Source: CAYSPG01 sp964432885 (GTDB lineage Bacteria; Bacteroidota; Bacteroidia; AKYH767-A; OLB10). Taken from it: a DNA stretch of 64,000 bases. Position 1 is the stretch's first letter. Each line of letters starts with the position of its first letter. The position numbers and the translations under genes are program-made. Positions 15,444-23,091 of this stretch are shown here, piece after piece. Under the pieces are notes generated by a model. It saw nothing but the letters and a program-made list of their open reading frames with translations, was not told the origin of the DNA and ran no database searches. The stretch is taken from contig CAYSPG010000019.1 in assembly GCA_964432885.1 (NCBI GenBank), positions 1 to 64,000 on the forward strand, given 5' to 3'.

Positions 15444-16436
15444 ATGAAAAATACTTATTTAATTATAATGCTACTTGCTGGTTCCTTATTCAACATTTCA
15501 AATGGCCAAAACTTAATTCCCAACTCAAGTTTTGAATTATTGGATACATGCCCAAATGCTCAAAATCAGATGCATCATTGTTTAGGATGGGAAAACTGGC
15601 TCGCATCGCCTGATTATTATCATTCATGTGCGCCATGCTGCGCAGTATCCGTGCCTTATAACTTGCATAATATTAATCCTAATTTTCAAATACCACACTC
15701 GGGAGATGCCTACGCTGGATATTTTAATTACTGGACGAGAGCCTATGTATCTCCTTATCCATGGATAAGAGAACAAATCGCAGTTCAATTTATACAACCA
15801 ATGCAAGTTGGCACGTCCTATAATTTTAGTATGAATGTTTCGTTAACAGATTACTTCAATGGTCCCTGCGCATCTAATAAAATAGGTGTGAAATTCACAA
15901 CCCAGTCTTATTTATCCTATGGTAACCAGTTTATATCACCGTTAGTGGATAATTCAGCTTCTATATACTTTGATACTTTAATTACAGACACAGCTAATTG
16001 GGTTACATTATCAGGTTTATTTGTAGCAGATTCTGCTTATCAATATGCTGTTGTTGGCAATTTCTTTGATGATTTTAATGTCGACACCTTAATATTGGAT
16101 ACCAGTTTTTCACTTTGTTATTCGTATTATTTTGTTGATGATGTTTGGCTGTCAGCGACAACAGGTATTGGAGATTTAGGTAATTCAAATCCATTAAAAA
16201 TATATCCTAATCCTTTAATTACGGAATCAACGGTTGAATTATCTGTGAAGAAAAAGAAGGCTGAAATTAGAATATACAATCATTTTGGATGTGATGTAAC
16301 TAATCAATTCAGAATTAAAAACAACGAAAAAGGGTATGCAATTGAAAGGAACCAAATGGCAAGTGGCATTTATTTACTAAGTATTTTTCAGAATGATAAT
16401 TCCTATTATTCTCAAAAATTAATCATCGATCATTAA
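15444..16436 (+). CDS. T9SS-exported 'NLVPNxSFE' family protein, paralogue 1
   Basis: A 330-residue secreted protein. After the signal peptide (ending ISNGQ) comes an N-terminal domain starting NLIPNSSFELLDTCP. It shares W/SPDYYHSC, AYAG, REQIAVQFIQPM, NKIGVKF, GLFVADSAYQY and GNFFDD blocks with the paralogues at 17.7 and 18.7 kb, probably a carbohydrate-binding-like beta-sandwich. Residues about 245-330 are a type A T9SS sorting domain (IYPNPLITESTVEL ... MASGIYLLSIF). It is the first gene of a same-strand array of exported proteins. TATTTTTA just upstream is a near-consensus -7 element. Confidence 0.8.
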   Translation: MKNTYLIIMLLAGSLFNISNGQNLIPNSSFELLDTCPNAQNQMHHCLGWENWLASPDYYHSCAPCCAVSVPYNLHNINPNFQIPHSGDAYAGYFNYWTRAYVSPYPWIREQIAVQFIQPMQVGTSYNFSMNVSLTDYFNGPCASNKIGVKFTTQSYLSYGNQFISPLVDNSASIYFDTLITDTANWVTLSGLFVADSAYQYAVVGNFFDDFNVDTLILDTSFSLCYSYYFVDDVWLSATTGIGDLGNSNPLKIYPNPLITESTVELSVKKKKAEIRIYNHFGCDVTNQFRIKNNEKGYAIERNQMASGIYLLSIFQNDNSYYSQKLIIDH

Positions 16437-16447
16437 ACCAAATTAAA

Positions 16448-17071
16448 ATGAAAAAATATCAATATATCACAATAACTGCAGTGATGATTCTTATACTTTC
16501 GAATTCAGCAACTGCACAGTTTAGTATTCAGGCAACAAATAATTGGTACACTGGCACTTCAAATGTTGACCGTTTAAACATTGGAACTGGGACAACATTT
16601 CCGGCCTTGTTATACTTGGATGGTGCCAACACCTATTCTTCAAACACAGGAAGTGTTTTCGAAACTAATGCGCCTTCTTCAACAACAACTAATTGGAAAA
16701 TGGATCAAGGAGGCACTGAAAGTTTTAGGATTGAGAATGCTTCAGGAAGTTCAAATGTTATAATGGGCACCACTGGGGCAGGAAGGCTTGATTTGTTTAC
16801 AAATGGAACAGGAAATACGAGAGTGAGCGTATTAGGAAGTGGTAATACAGGTTATGTTGGAGTAGGCACAACTAGCCCTACATCCGTGCTACATATTGAC
16901 GGCAACAACGGAACTTTAAATACAGGCGAAGTATTTAGAACCAATGCTGCCACCAATGCCGCTACTTATTGGCGTATGTATAGAGATGTGAGTGGTACAC
17001 CAACTGAAATAGGGCGCTGGTGGAACGGTGGTGGTAGTTCAAGTTATGAGTTAAATATTGATGTCACCTGA
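16448..17071 (+). pseudogene. Truncated S74 tail-fibre-like exported protein
   Basis: A 207-residue product with a signal peptide ending ATAQ and repeats of the 'G.V.VGTTSPTSVLHIDG' kind seen in tail-fibre-like surface proteins such as that at 19643-22657. It breaks off at '...YELNIDVT' with no S74 chaperone domain and no T9SS tail. The stop codon lies in the left arm of a GC-rich hairpin (17064-17098). Full-length relatives would continue for hundreds of residues, so this is probably a 3'-truncated gene. A functional short protein cannot be ruled out. Confidence 0.6.
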
Positions 17072-17098
17072 CGGGTCGCGCAGCCCCCGTCCAGGTGA
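17064..17098. repeat. GC-rich hairpin at the truncation point
   Basis: TCACCTGACGGG (17064-17075) and CCCGTCCAGGTGA (17086-17098) pair with one bulged base around TCGCGCAGCC. The base composition contrasts with the A+T-rich surroundings. It sits exactly where the S74-like gene stops. The next 200 bp (17099-17305) hold nothing I recognise. It may be a recombination scar or the end of an unknown element. Confidence 0.6.
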
Positions 17099-17305
17099 TT
17101 CGCTTAACGTAAATCCACTCGCTTAAACAGATTTATAATCCACAACTCATCCATTAAAATCCAAATCAGCATTGCGCCCATTACAAAAAATAAAATTCTC
17201 AACTGTATCAAAACAATCAATCACCTCGGGTTGGGAAACGTAAACTTATTTTAGGACAACAGATGTTGATTGATGAGCGATTTTTAAATTAAAAAAAGTT
17301 GACCA

Positions 17306-17821
17306 ATGAAAAAAATATTTATAACTATTACTTTTCTTTTTTCGCAGATGTGCATTATTCAAAATTTAGTTAATAAACTGAGTTTTGAGAATATGGTTGC
17401 CTATCCATTTAATAATACCCATATAGATTTATCAAACTGGTTTAGAGCACTCCAAGTTGATGATGTAAAGGTATCTGCATATAAAGCTATTGAAAATACA
17501 AGAATAAAAACCTACTCAAACAATTCAAGCAAAATATTTCCAAACTCCGCCCGTGATTGGATAGTGCTGGAGGGTGAAGGCATAAAGTCAGTAGCAATCC
17601 TTAATGCCCTTGGAAGCGAAATAGGTTACTATCCAACGACAGCCTCTACCCTCCGGCACCAAATAAATTTTGGTAAGTTAAGTTGTGGTGTTTATTTTTT
17701 AAAAATAAATATGATTGACGATACATTTCAAATACAAAACTTCTTGTTCAATGAAAAAACTATATACGGCTTTTACTTTGTTTTTCTTTCAATTTTCCTT
17801 TGCTCAAAATCTAGTACCTAA
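17306..17821 (+). pseudogene. Internally deleted 'NLVPNxSFE' paralogue
   Basis: The frame has a signal peptide and a degenerate family start (QNLVNKLSFENMVAYP). It then jumps straight to the end of the domain (VDDVKVSA) and a sorting domain (FPNSARDWIVLEGEGIKSVA ... GVYFLKINMI). About 190 residues of the central domain are missing. The normal last residues (KIVKE in the next paralogue) and stop are also lost, so the frame runs 71 bp out of frame into the next gene. Its last 170 bp of sorting-domain sequence (17549-17718) are nearly identical to 18489-18658. Confidence 0.7.
17549..17718 (+). repeat. Copy 1 of a nearly identical sorting-domain repeat
   Basis: 170 bp matching 18489-18658 with only about two differences, while the rest of the two host genes is far more diverged. 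It encodes most of a T9SS type A sorting domain. Confidence 0.85.
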
Positions 17822-18695
17822 TTGGAGTTTTGAGGATACTGTTGCTTGTCCAACTTATTACGGGCAGATTTTTAAAGCATTTGGATGGAAGGTATTTCGC
17901 GAAACCCCAGATTATTTCAATGCGTGTAATAATACAACTGTTGGGGTTCCTTTAAATGATGCCGGTTTTCAAGTAGCATTAAGTGGCAATGCATATGCAG
18001 GATTAATAACATTTTCATCTTTTACAACCAATTATCGTGAAATAATTGGATGTGAATTAATACAACCTCTTATAGTAGGTCAAAAATATTTCGTATCACT
18101 ATGGGCATCCAGAGCCTACAATCCTTCTTCAATAGTATATCTTTCAAGCAACAATATAGGAGTGCGATTTTCGATAGATTCGTCTTCATCTATTAGCCCT
18201 TCGACAATAAATAACAATGCTCATTTATCATTTAGCTCCATTATTACAGACACATTAAATTGGACACAAATCGTTGGGTCTTTTGTTGCAGATTCAGCCT
18301 ACAGGTATTTATCAATTGGCAATTTTTTTGAGGATTCAAATACTTTAATCAATAATTTAGATACAAGCATCTTTAATCAATATGCTTATTATTATATTGA
18401 TGATATAAAGATTTCCACCGATTCTGCTTTTGTAAATACAGGCGTAAAAGTTTACACGAATAATTCAATAAAAAAATTTCCAAACCCTGCCCGTGATTGG
18501 ATAGTGCTGGAGGGTAAAGGCATAAAGTCAGTAGCAATCCTTAATGCCCTTGGAAGCGAAATAGGTTACTATCCAACGACAGCCTCTACCCTCCGGCACC
18601 AAATAAGTTTTGGTAAGTTAAGTTGTGGTGTTTATTTTTTAAAAATAAATATGATTGATGAACGGTATCAATTCGCTAAAATAGTAAAAGAATGA
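17751..18695 (+). CDS. T9SS-exported 'NLVPNxSFE' family protein, paralogue 2
   Basis: A 314-residue exported protein from ATG 17751. An in-frame upstream ATG at 17715 lies inside the tail of the dead paralogue and would spoil the signal peptide. The signal peptide is MKKLYTAFTLFFFQFSFAQ. The family domain runs from NLVPNWSFEDTVACP to YYYIDDIKIS, with SLWASRAY, NNIGVRFS and VGSFVADSAYRY. The sorting domain is FPNPARDWIVLEGKGIKSVA to QFAKIVKE. Its stop overlaps the next start (ATGA), so paralogues 2 and 3 are coupled. The binding target is unknown. Confidence 0.82.
   Translation: MKKLYTAFTLFFFQFSFAQNLVPNWSFEDTVACPTYYGQIFKAFGWKVFRETPDYFNACNNTTVGVPLNDAGFQVALSGNAYAGLITFSSFTTNYREIIGCELIQPLIVGQKYFVSLWASRAYNPSSIVYLSSNNIGVRFSIDSSSSISPSTINNNAHLSFSSIITDTLNWTQIVGSFVADSAYRYLSIGNFFEDSNTLINNLDTSIFNQYAYYYIDDIKISTDSAFVNTGVKVYTNNSIKKFPNPARDWIVLEGKGIKSVAILNALGSEIGYYPTTASTLRHQISFGKLSCGVYFLKINMIDERYQFAKIVKE
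18489..18658 (+). repeat. Copy 2 of the sorting-domain repeat
   Basis: Partner of 17549-17718, about 940 bp downstream. Near-identity confined to the tail region suggests gene conversion or a very recent exchange rather than an old whole-gene duplication. Confidence 0.85.
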
Positions 18696-19630
18696 AAAGA
18701 ATTATCATAATTGTTATATTGTTTCTTGCTCAGTTTACTGTTGCACAGAATTTAGTTCCTAACCGGAGTTTTGAGGATACATTAACGTGTCCGACAATGC
18801 TTGCCCAGATAGTTTACTCTAATGGTTGGTCATCTTTTAGAGAGAGTCCAGATTATTTTAATTCATGTGCACCAAGTGGTGGGTTTAGCAACCCTTCAGT
18901 TCCATTAAACTCTTGGGGTTACCAATATCCTTTAACTGGAAATGCTTACGCTGGATTTTCGTCCTATTCAAAAAATAATGCAAACTGGCGAGAGTATTTG
19001 GGAATACAATTGAATCAGAATTTAGTAATTGGTCAGAATTATTATATTTCCTTTCATGTTAGTCGGGCTTCAAGTATTTCAAATCATATGAATATTGCTA
19101 GCAATAAATTAGGATTAAAATTTTTTACAAATGCATATTCTATGATGAATCCCGCGCCAGTAAATAATATAGTGCATCTGTTTTCTGATTCAATTATTGG
19201 AGATACAACCAATTGGATTGAAATAACTGGTTTTTTTATTGCAGACTCTGCGTATCAGTATTTGTGTTTAGGTAATTTCTTCAATGATTCTGTTACCGGT
19301 ATCATAAGTTATGACAGTAATGCAACTTATGCTTATTACTATGTGGACGATGTAATTGTTATGGATTCAACAGTAACTGGAGAAAATGAATTTGAGAACC
19401 ATGGTGCGATAAGTATTTATGAAAATTCTTTTACCGATGAGGTGGTGATTCGAGGCAGCTATTTAAAATATGTTCAGATATATGATATAACGGGAAGAAA
19501 AGTAGTGGAACAGAACTGCACTATATCTCCTCATCGAATTGATACAAGATGTTTAACCAAGGGCATGTATCTAGTCATGGTGACTACACGTGATGGTACA
19601 TACTCACAAAAGGTAGTTAAACGAAAATAA
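18692..19630 (+). CDS. T9SS-exported 'NLVPNxSFE' family protein, paralogue 3
   Basis: A 312-residue exported protein. The signal peptide ends TVAQ, then NLVPNRSFEDTLTCP opens the family domain. It shares SPDYFNSCAPSG, GNAYAGF, REYLGIQLNQ, NKLGLKFF, GFFIADSAYQYLCLGNFF and YYYVDDV with its neighbours. The tail (ISIYENSFTDEVVIRGSYLK ... GMYLVMVTTRDGTYSQKVV) is a T9SS sorting domain that lacks the usual 'YPNP' opening. It starts within the stop of paralogue 2 and ends 12 bp before the S74 protein, so the genes 17751-22657 probably form one operon. Confidence 0.82.
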   Translation: MKRIIIIVILFLAQFTVAQNLVPNRSFEDTLTCPTMLAQIVYSNGWSSFRESPDYFNSCAPSGGFSNPSVPLNSWGYQYPLTGNAYAGFSSYSKNNANWREYLGIQLNQNLVIGQNYYISFHVSRASSISNHMNIASNKLGLKFFTNAYSMMNPAPVNNIVHLFSDSIIGDTTNWIEITGFFIADSAYQYLCLGNFFNDSVTGIISYDSNATYAYYYVDDVIVMDSTVTGENEFENHGAISIYENSFTDEVVIRGSYLKYVQIYDITGRKVVEQNCTISPHRIDTRCLTKGMYLVMVTTRDGTYSQKVVKRK

Positions 19631-19642
19631 AATAAAATAAAA

Positions 19643-22600
19643 ATGAAAAATATCCAAATTATAACAATCTTGATATTTACAATATCGATTAACTTTAAAA
19701 ATGCTTTCGGTCAGGCAACATCGGGCTTTTCAACAGCACCCGGCTCAAATCAACCTTCAGGCGCTGCAGATTACATTGGCTGGACCAGTGGCACCAATGC
19801 CCCTCTTGATATAAAAAACGAGGATTCGCAACCTTTAAAATTTTATACAAACTCGGGGGCTGGTACATATAATAACCTCAGGATGATAGTAGCAGCAGCT
19901 GGCAATGTAGGGATAAATTTAACTGCACCAAGTAACTTATTACATGTAGATGCAGGCAAATTTCAAATAACAAACGGAGGAACAACAAGCACAACAGCAA
20001 CTGATGGATTTTTAATTAACCAGAATGGAAGCAATGTTGAGCTTAACCAACAGGAAAATGCTAACATGAATTTTTTTACAAATGGCACTCAGCGTGCAAC
20101 AATAACAAGTGGTGGAAATGTGGGAGTGAATCTTACTACACCGCAAAACCTACTGCATGTTGATGGCTCAGGAAATGCATCGTTTTCTCAATTTTCAAAC
20201 ACAGCAACAGGTAACGGAAGCGCTACAACAGGATTTCAAGTTGGGGTTGATGCCAATGGTAATGCAGAACTTAAAAGTAATTTCTCTTCTGCAACCAATG
20301 GCAACATGAACTTTTATACCGGAGGTACGCAACGAGCCATATTGATGGGTGCCACAGGCTCTAACCCTGGTTTTATGGGGTTGGGTACTACAACACCTGC
20401 AGATAAATTGCATATAAATGATGCAAGTACACCCTATGCAAGATTTACTGTTACAGGGGCACCTAGCAATGACTATTTTAAAATAGGGGGAGATGTATCA
20501 GGCAATGGCCTTTTTAAATGCAATGCTAGCGGAAGCTACATGGGATTTTATTCAAGTACAGCAGAAGTTGGTCGTATGTGGGGTAACAATGACAGATGGG
20601 TATTTGGAGCAAGTTCGGGCGGCTCTTTCACAAATAGTTCAACTGGTCCTAATTCTTTAGTTGTTTTAAATTCCTATGGAGATAATGAAGTGTGGCAGCA
20701 ATGGACAACATATTTTACAAGTGGAAGTTTTACTGGAACAAATGCAGATGATGGACTTAAAATTGGTATTAAAGCAACTAACCAAGCAGCAGAGATTAGG
20801 CAAAACGAGGACCAGCGGATGAACTTTTTTACCAGATATAAAACTGATGCTGCCAAAGGAGCCATGACAATAGCCGGAGCAAGTAATAGTTTTGTTGGAG
20901 TTGGCGATTTTGCAAGTGGAAGTACCGACCCTGCCCGCAGGCTTGAAGTATTTGATAACACAGCAAGCACACCACAAGTAAGAATATCAAATAACATTAG
21001 TGGAGGAGGCAGCAACCGATGGAGCGATTTTGAAACAAACTCAGCAGGTTCGCTTAAAATAAATACCAGTGCCGGTAAAATAGGCTTACACATGACTTCG
21101 GGCCATGACCCCTATTACAATTTAAATGTGGTGGGCAACTCCATGTATACTGACGAAAGCCTTAACGCTACTTATTATCCTGTAAACAACACCAGCGGTA
21201 GCCCAACATTTTATACACTGGCTGTAAAAACAAGAGATATAAATACATCGGCTGATGAAGCCTGTTTTGCTATATATAGCAACGAAAGCACACCACAGGA
21301 CAGGCTTGCTATAAACGCTGATGAGACAGGGTTCGTAAATTTTTGGATACACGGAGAAGATACCGAAGGTCCTACTACCTTTAGAGAACGTGGCAGCATG
21401 CAGCAGGGCACATCTAACTCTCTTTCATACTTTGGTTTGTCTCCACAAAACAGTTCGGTGGTAATGGTACCCGACTATTATGAACAAGCACAAGGTGCGG
21501 GAAGCAACAATGCAATTGCCGGACAATACAATGCCAAGCTATGGGTAGAATCGAATGATGGCAATGCAGACAACCTTAGTTCGTACTCGTGCATCGAAGC
21601 ACACAGCAATGTTGACGAAGCGGATGATAATGCACAGTTTCATTTTTCGATAAAATCATACTGCGAAGGAACCCAGGCGGGAGAAGTAAGTGTGAATGTT
21701 GGCGGCTATTTTAATGCAGAAAATGCTACAGAAAACAGGGGTGTATGGGCCGAAACATTAGAGCCTAACACAATAAATATAGCGGGCTATTTTTCGGCTG
21801 GTAACGCTGAAGAAATTAATTGGGGCGTGTATGCCGAGGTTCCTGTAACAACTTGCGACTATGGCAGTTCTGGTATTTCTGATTGCCCAAGCGCGGCAGG
21901 TTTTTTTAATGGAGGTGTTTATACTACTGACAATTACTATACATCTGATGTTGCACTAAAAACAAACGTGGATACACTGTATGGAAATGATGCTGCCTCT
22001 ATTTTAAATAACCTTAATGTTTACACTTACGAGTATGACCAACAGATAAATTCGGGCTTGCATTTACCCGGTGGAACTCATTATGGCATTATTGCACAAG
22101 AAGCACAAGCCTTGTTGCCATCGTTGGTAAAAACATTTATTAACCCTGCAAAAACCGATAATAATGGAACTGTAATTCATCCTGATTTTACATTTAAAGC
22201 GGTAAACTATACCGAGTTAATTCCAATATTAATAGCAGGCTATCAAAAACAGCAAGAACGAATAGATTCATTGGTACAAGCAATGGCACAGTGCTGTGCA
22301 CTGCGCAGTGCAGAACCAAATGGTGATGAAATGAAAAACAGCTCAGCTTACGGAATGACTGTTGAATTGGAAAACAGCAATGCCATAATACTAAGCCAAA
22401 ACGACCCAAATCCTTTTGCTGAAAATACCACCATTATATGGAATATACCAGAGGAACAGTTGAATGGTGCTGCATTAAATGCAATGCTGATTTTTTATGA
22501 TAACAACGGCACTGTAATTAAAACTGTGAAGGTAACCAGTGCAGGCGAAGGTTCGCTATTGGTGTATGGCAATAAACTTAACAGTGGTATTTATACTTAT

Positions 22601-22657
22601 AGCTTAGTAGTAAACGGAAAAACAGTTTCTACAAAAAGGATGGTGAAAACACATTAA
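19643..22657 (+). CDS. Tail-fibre-like surface protein with S74 chaperone domain and T9SS tail
   Basis: A 1004-residue secreted protein. After the signal peptide (ending AFGQ), residues about 30-760 contain repeated 'GNVGIN/GLGTTTPADKLHI' and 'MNFYTGGTQRAI' units like those of phage tail-fibre and bacterial adhesin proteins. Residues about 766-880 are a Peptidase_S74 intramolecular chaperone. The conserved start is S768-D769-V-A-L-K773, followed by LNNLNVYTYEY, HYGIIAQEAQ and a helical VNYTELIPILIAGYQKQQER segment. Residues about 915-1004 form a T9SS sorting domain (NDPNPFAENTTI to STKRMVKTH). If S74 cleaves itself at S768 as in phage fibres, the sorting tail would be released with the chaperone. 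Confidence 0.88.
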   Translation: MKNIQIITILIFTISINFKNAFGQATSGFSTAPGSNQPSGAADYIGWTSGTNAPLDIKNEDSQPLKFYTNSGAGTYNNLRMIVAAAGNVGINLTAPSNLLHVDAGKFQITNGGTTSTTATDGFLINQNGSNVELNQQENANMNFFTNGTQRATITSGGNVGVNLTTPQNLLHVDGSGNASFSQFSNTATGNGSATTGFQVGVDANGNAELKSNFSSATNGNMNFYTGGTQRAILMGATGSNPGFMGLGTTTPADKLHINDASTPYARFTVTGAPSNDYFKIGGDVSGNGLFKCNASGSYMGFYSSTAEVGRMWGNNDRWVFGASSGGSFTNSSTGPNSLVVLNSYGDNEVWQQWTTYFTSGSFTGTNADDGLKIGIKATNQAAEIRQNEDQRMNFFTRYKTDAAKGAMTIAGASNSFVGVGDFASGSTDPARRLEVFDNTASTPQVRISNNISGGGSNRWSDFETNSAGSLKINTSAGKIGLHMTSGHDPYYNLNVVGNSMYTDESLNATYYPVNNTSGSPTFYTLAVKTRDINTSADEACFAIYSNESTPQDRLAINADETGFVNFWIHGEDTEGPTTFRERGSMQQGTSNSLSYFGLSPQNSSVVMVPDYYEQAQGAGSNNAIAGQYNAKLWVESNDGNADNLSSYSCIEAHSNVDEADDNAQFHFSIKSYCEGTQAGEVSVNVGGYFNAENATENRGVWAETLEPNTINIAGYFSAGNAEEINWGVYAEVPVTTCDYGSSGISDCPSAAGFFNGGVYTTDNYYTSDVALKTNVDTLYGNDAASILNNLNVYTYEYDQQINSGLHLPGGTHYGIIAQEAQALLPSLVKTFINPAKTDNNGTVIHPDFTFKAVNYTELIPILIAGYQKQQERIDSLVQAMAQCCALRSAEPNGDEMKNSSAYGMTVELENSNAIILSQNDPNPFAENTTIIWNIPEEQLNGAALNAMLIFYDNNGTVIKTVKVTSAGEGSLLVYGNKLNSGIYTYSLVVNGKTVSTKRMVKTH

Positions 22658-22661
22658 GTGT

Positions 22662-22697
22662 AAACAAAAGCCCGGTTGCGATAAGTGTTAAACAAAA
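22662..22697 (+). pseudogene. 3'-end fragment of the small Cys-rich membrane gene
   Basis: 36 bases that match 14108-14143 at all but two positions, covering the last codons (KQKPGCDKC and stop) and a few bases beyond. Both differences are synonymous (GAC to GAT, TGC to TGT). No start, helix or promoter precedes it. It lies between the S74 gene's stop and the terminator. Confidence 0.7.
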
Positions 22698-22726
22698 AAA
22701 CCCTTCCTTGTATCAAGGAAGGGTTT
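22698..22726. terminator. Strong intrinsic terminator, probably bidirectional
   Basis: AAACCCTTCCTTG (22698-22710) pairs perfectly with CAAGGAAGGGTTT (22714-22726) around a 3-base loop. It has A-rich sequence on the left and T-rich sequence on the right. It can end the exported-protein operon from the left and the lipoprotein gene from the right. Confidence 0.9.
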
Positions 22727-22744
22727 TTTATAAGAACTAAAATT

Positions 22745-22972
22745 TTAGTGACTCTCAGTTGCTGGAGCCGCTGCACTATCAGCAGGCATTGCTGCGCTAT
22801 CCATGGGGGCAGCAGCCATAGCAGCTTCTTCAGCAGCTTTCATTGCCGCTTCGGCAGCTTTCATTGAGTCTTCGCGAGCTTTGTCTTGTGCAGCCTGATC
22901 GTCAGCGCTGGGTCCGCATGCAAGGAATGACATCATTCCGGCAGCAGCTACTAATGTGAGTAGTTTTTTCAT
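22745..22972 (-). CDS. Small Ala-rich lipoprotein
   Basis: A 75-residue protein with a lipoprotein signal (MKKLLTLVAAAGMMSFLAC, lipid-attachment Cys19). The mature part is almost wholly Ala, Glu, Asp, Lys, Met and Pro, with AAEAAMKAAEEAAMAAA likely helical and a tail of 'MPADSAAAPA' repeats. It would be anchored in the outer or inner membrane facing the periplasm. Such short Ala/Asp-rich lipoproteins are common in this phylum and have no assigned function. It is monocistronic, ending at the bidirectional terminator. Confidence 0.75.
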   Translation of the reverse strand: MKKLLTLVAAAGMMSFLACGPSADDQAAQDKAREDSMKAAEAAMKAAEEAAMAAAPMDSAAMPADSAAAPATESH

Positions 22973-23091
22973 TGTGATGGTTTAAGAATGATTTTTTTGT
23001 TTGTGCAGCAAATGTATGCTAAATGTTATTACAATTAAAAACGGGCTTTTTAGTTTTAAACAATTTTTGGTTGATAAAGGAAGGACTTCTA

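Noticed and set aside
17064..17305. Possible integron attC-like site after the truncated S74 gene
   Set aside because: GCTTAAC fits a left core box, but no matching GTTRRRY box or paired inner boxes were found downstream, and there is no integrase in the window.
17715..17750. Upstream start for the second NLVPNxSFE paralogue
   Set aside because: It would put twelve polar residues before a perfect signal peptide and lies in the tail of the dead neighbour gene.
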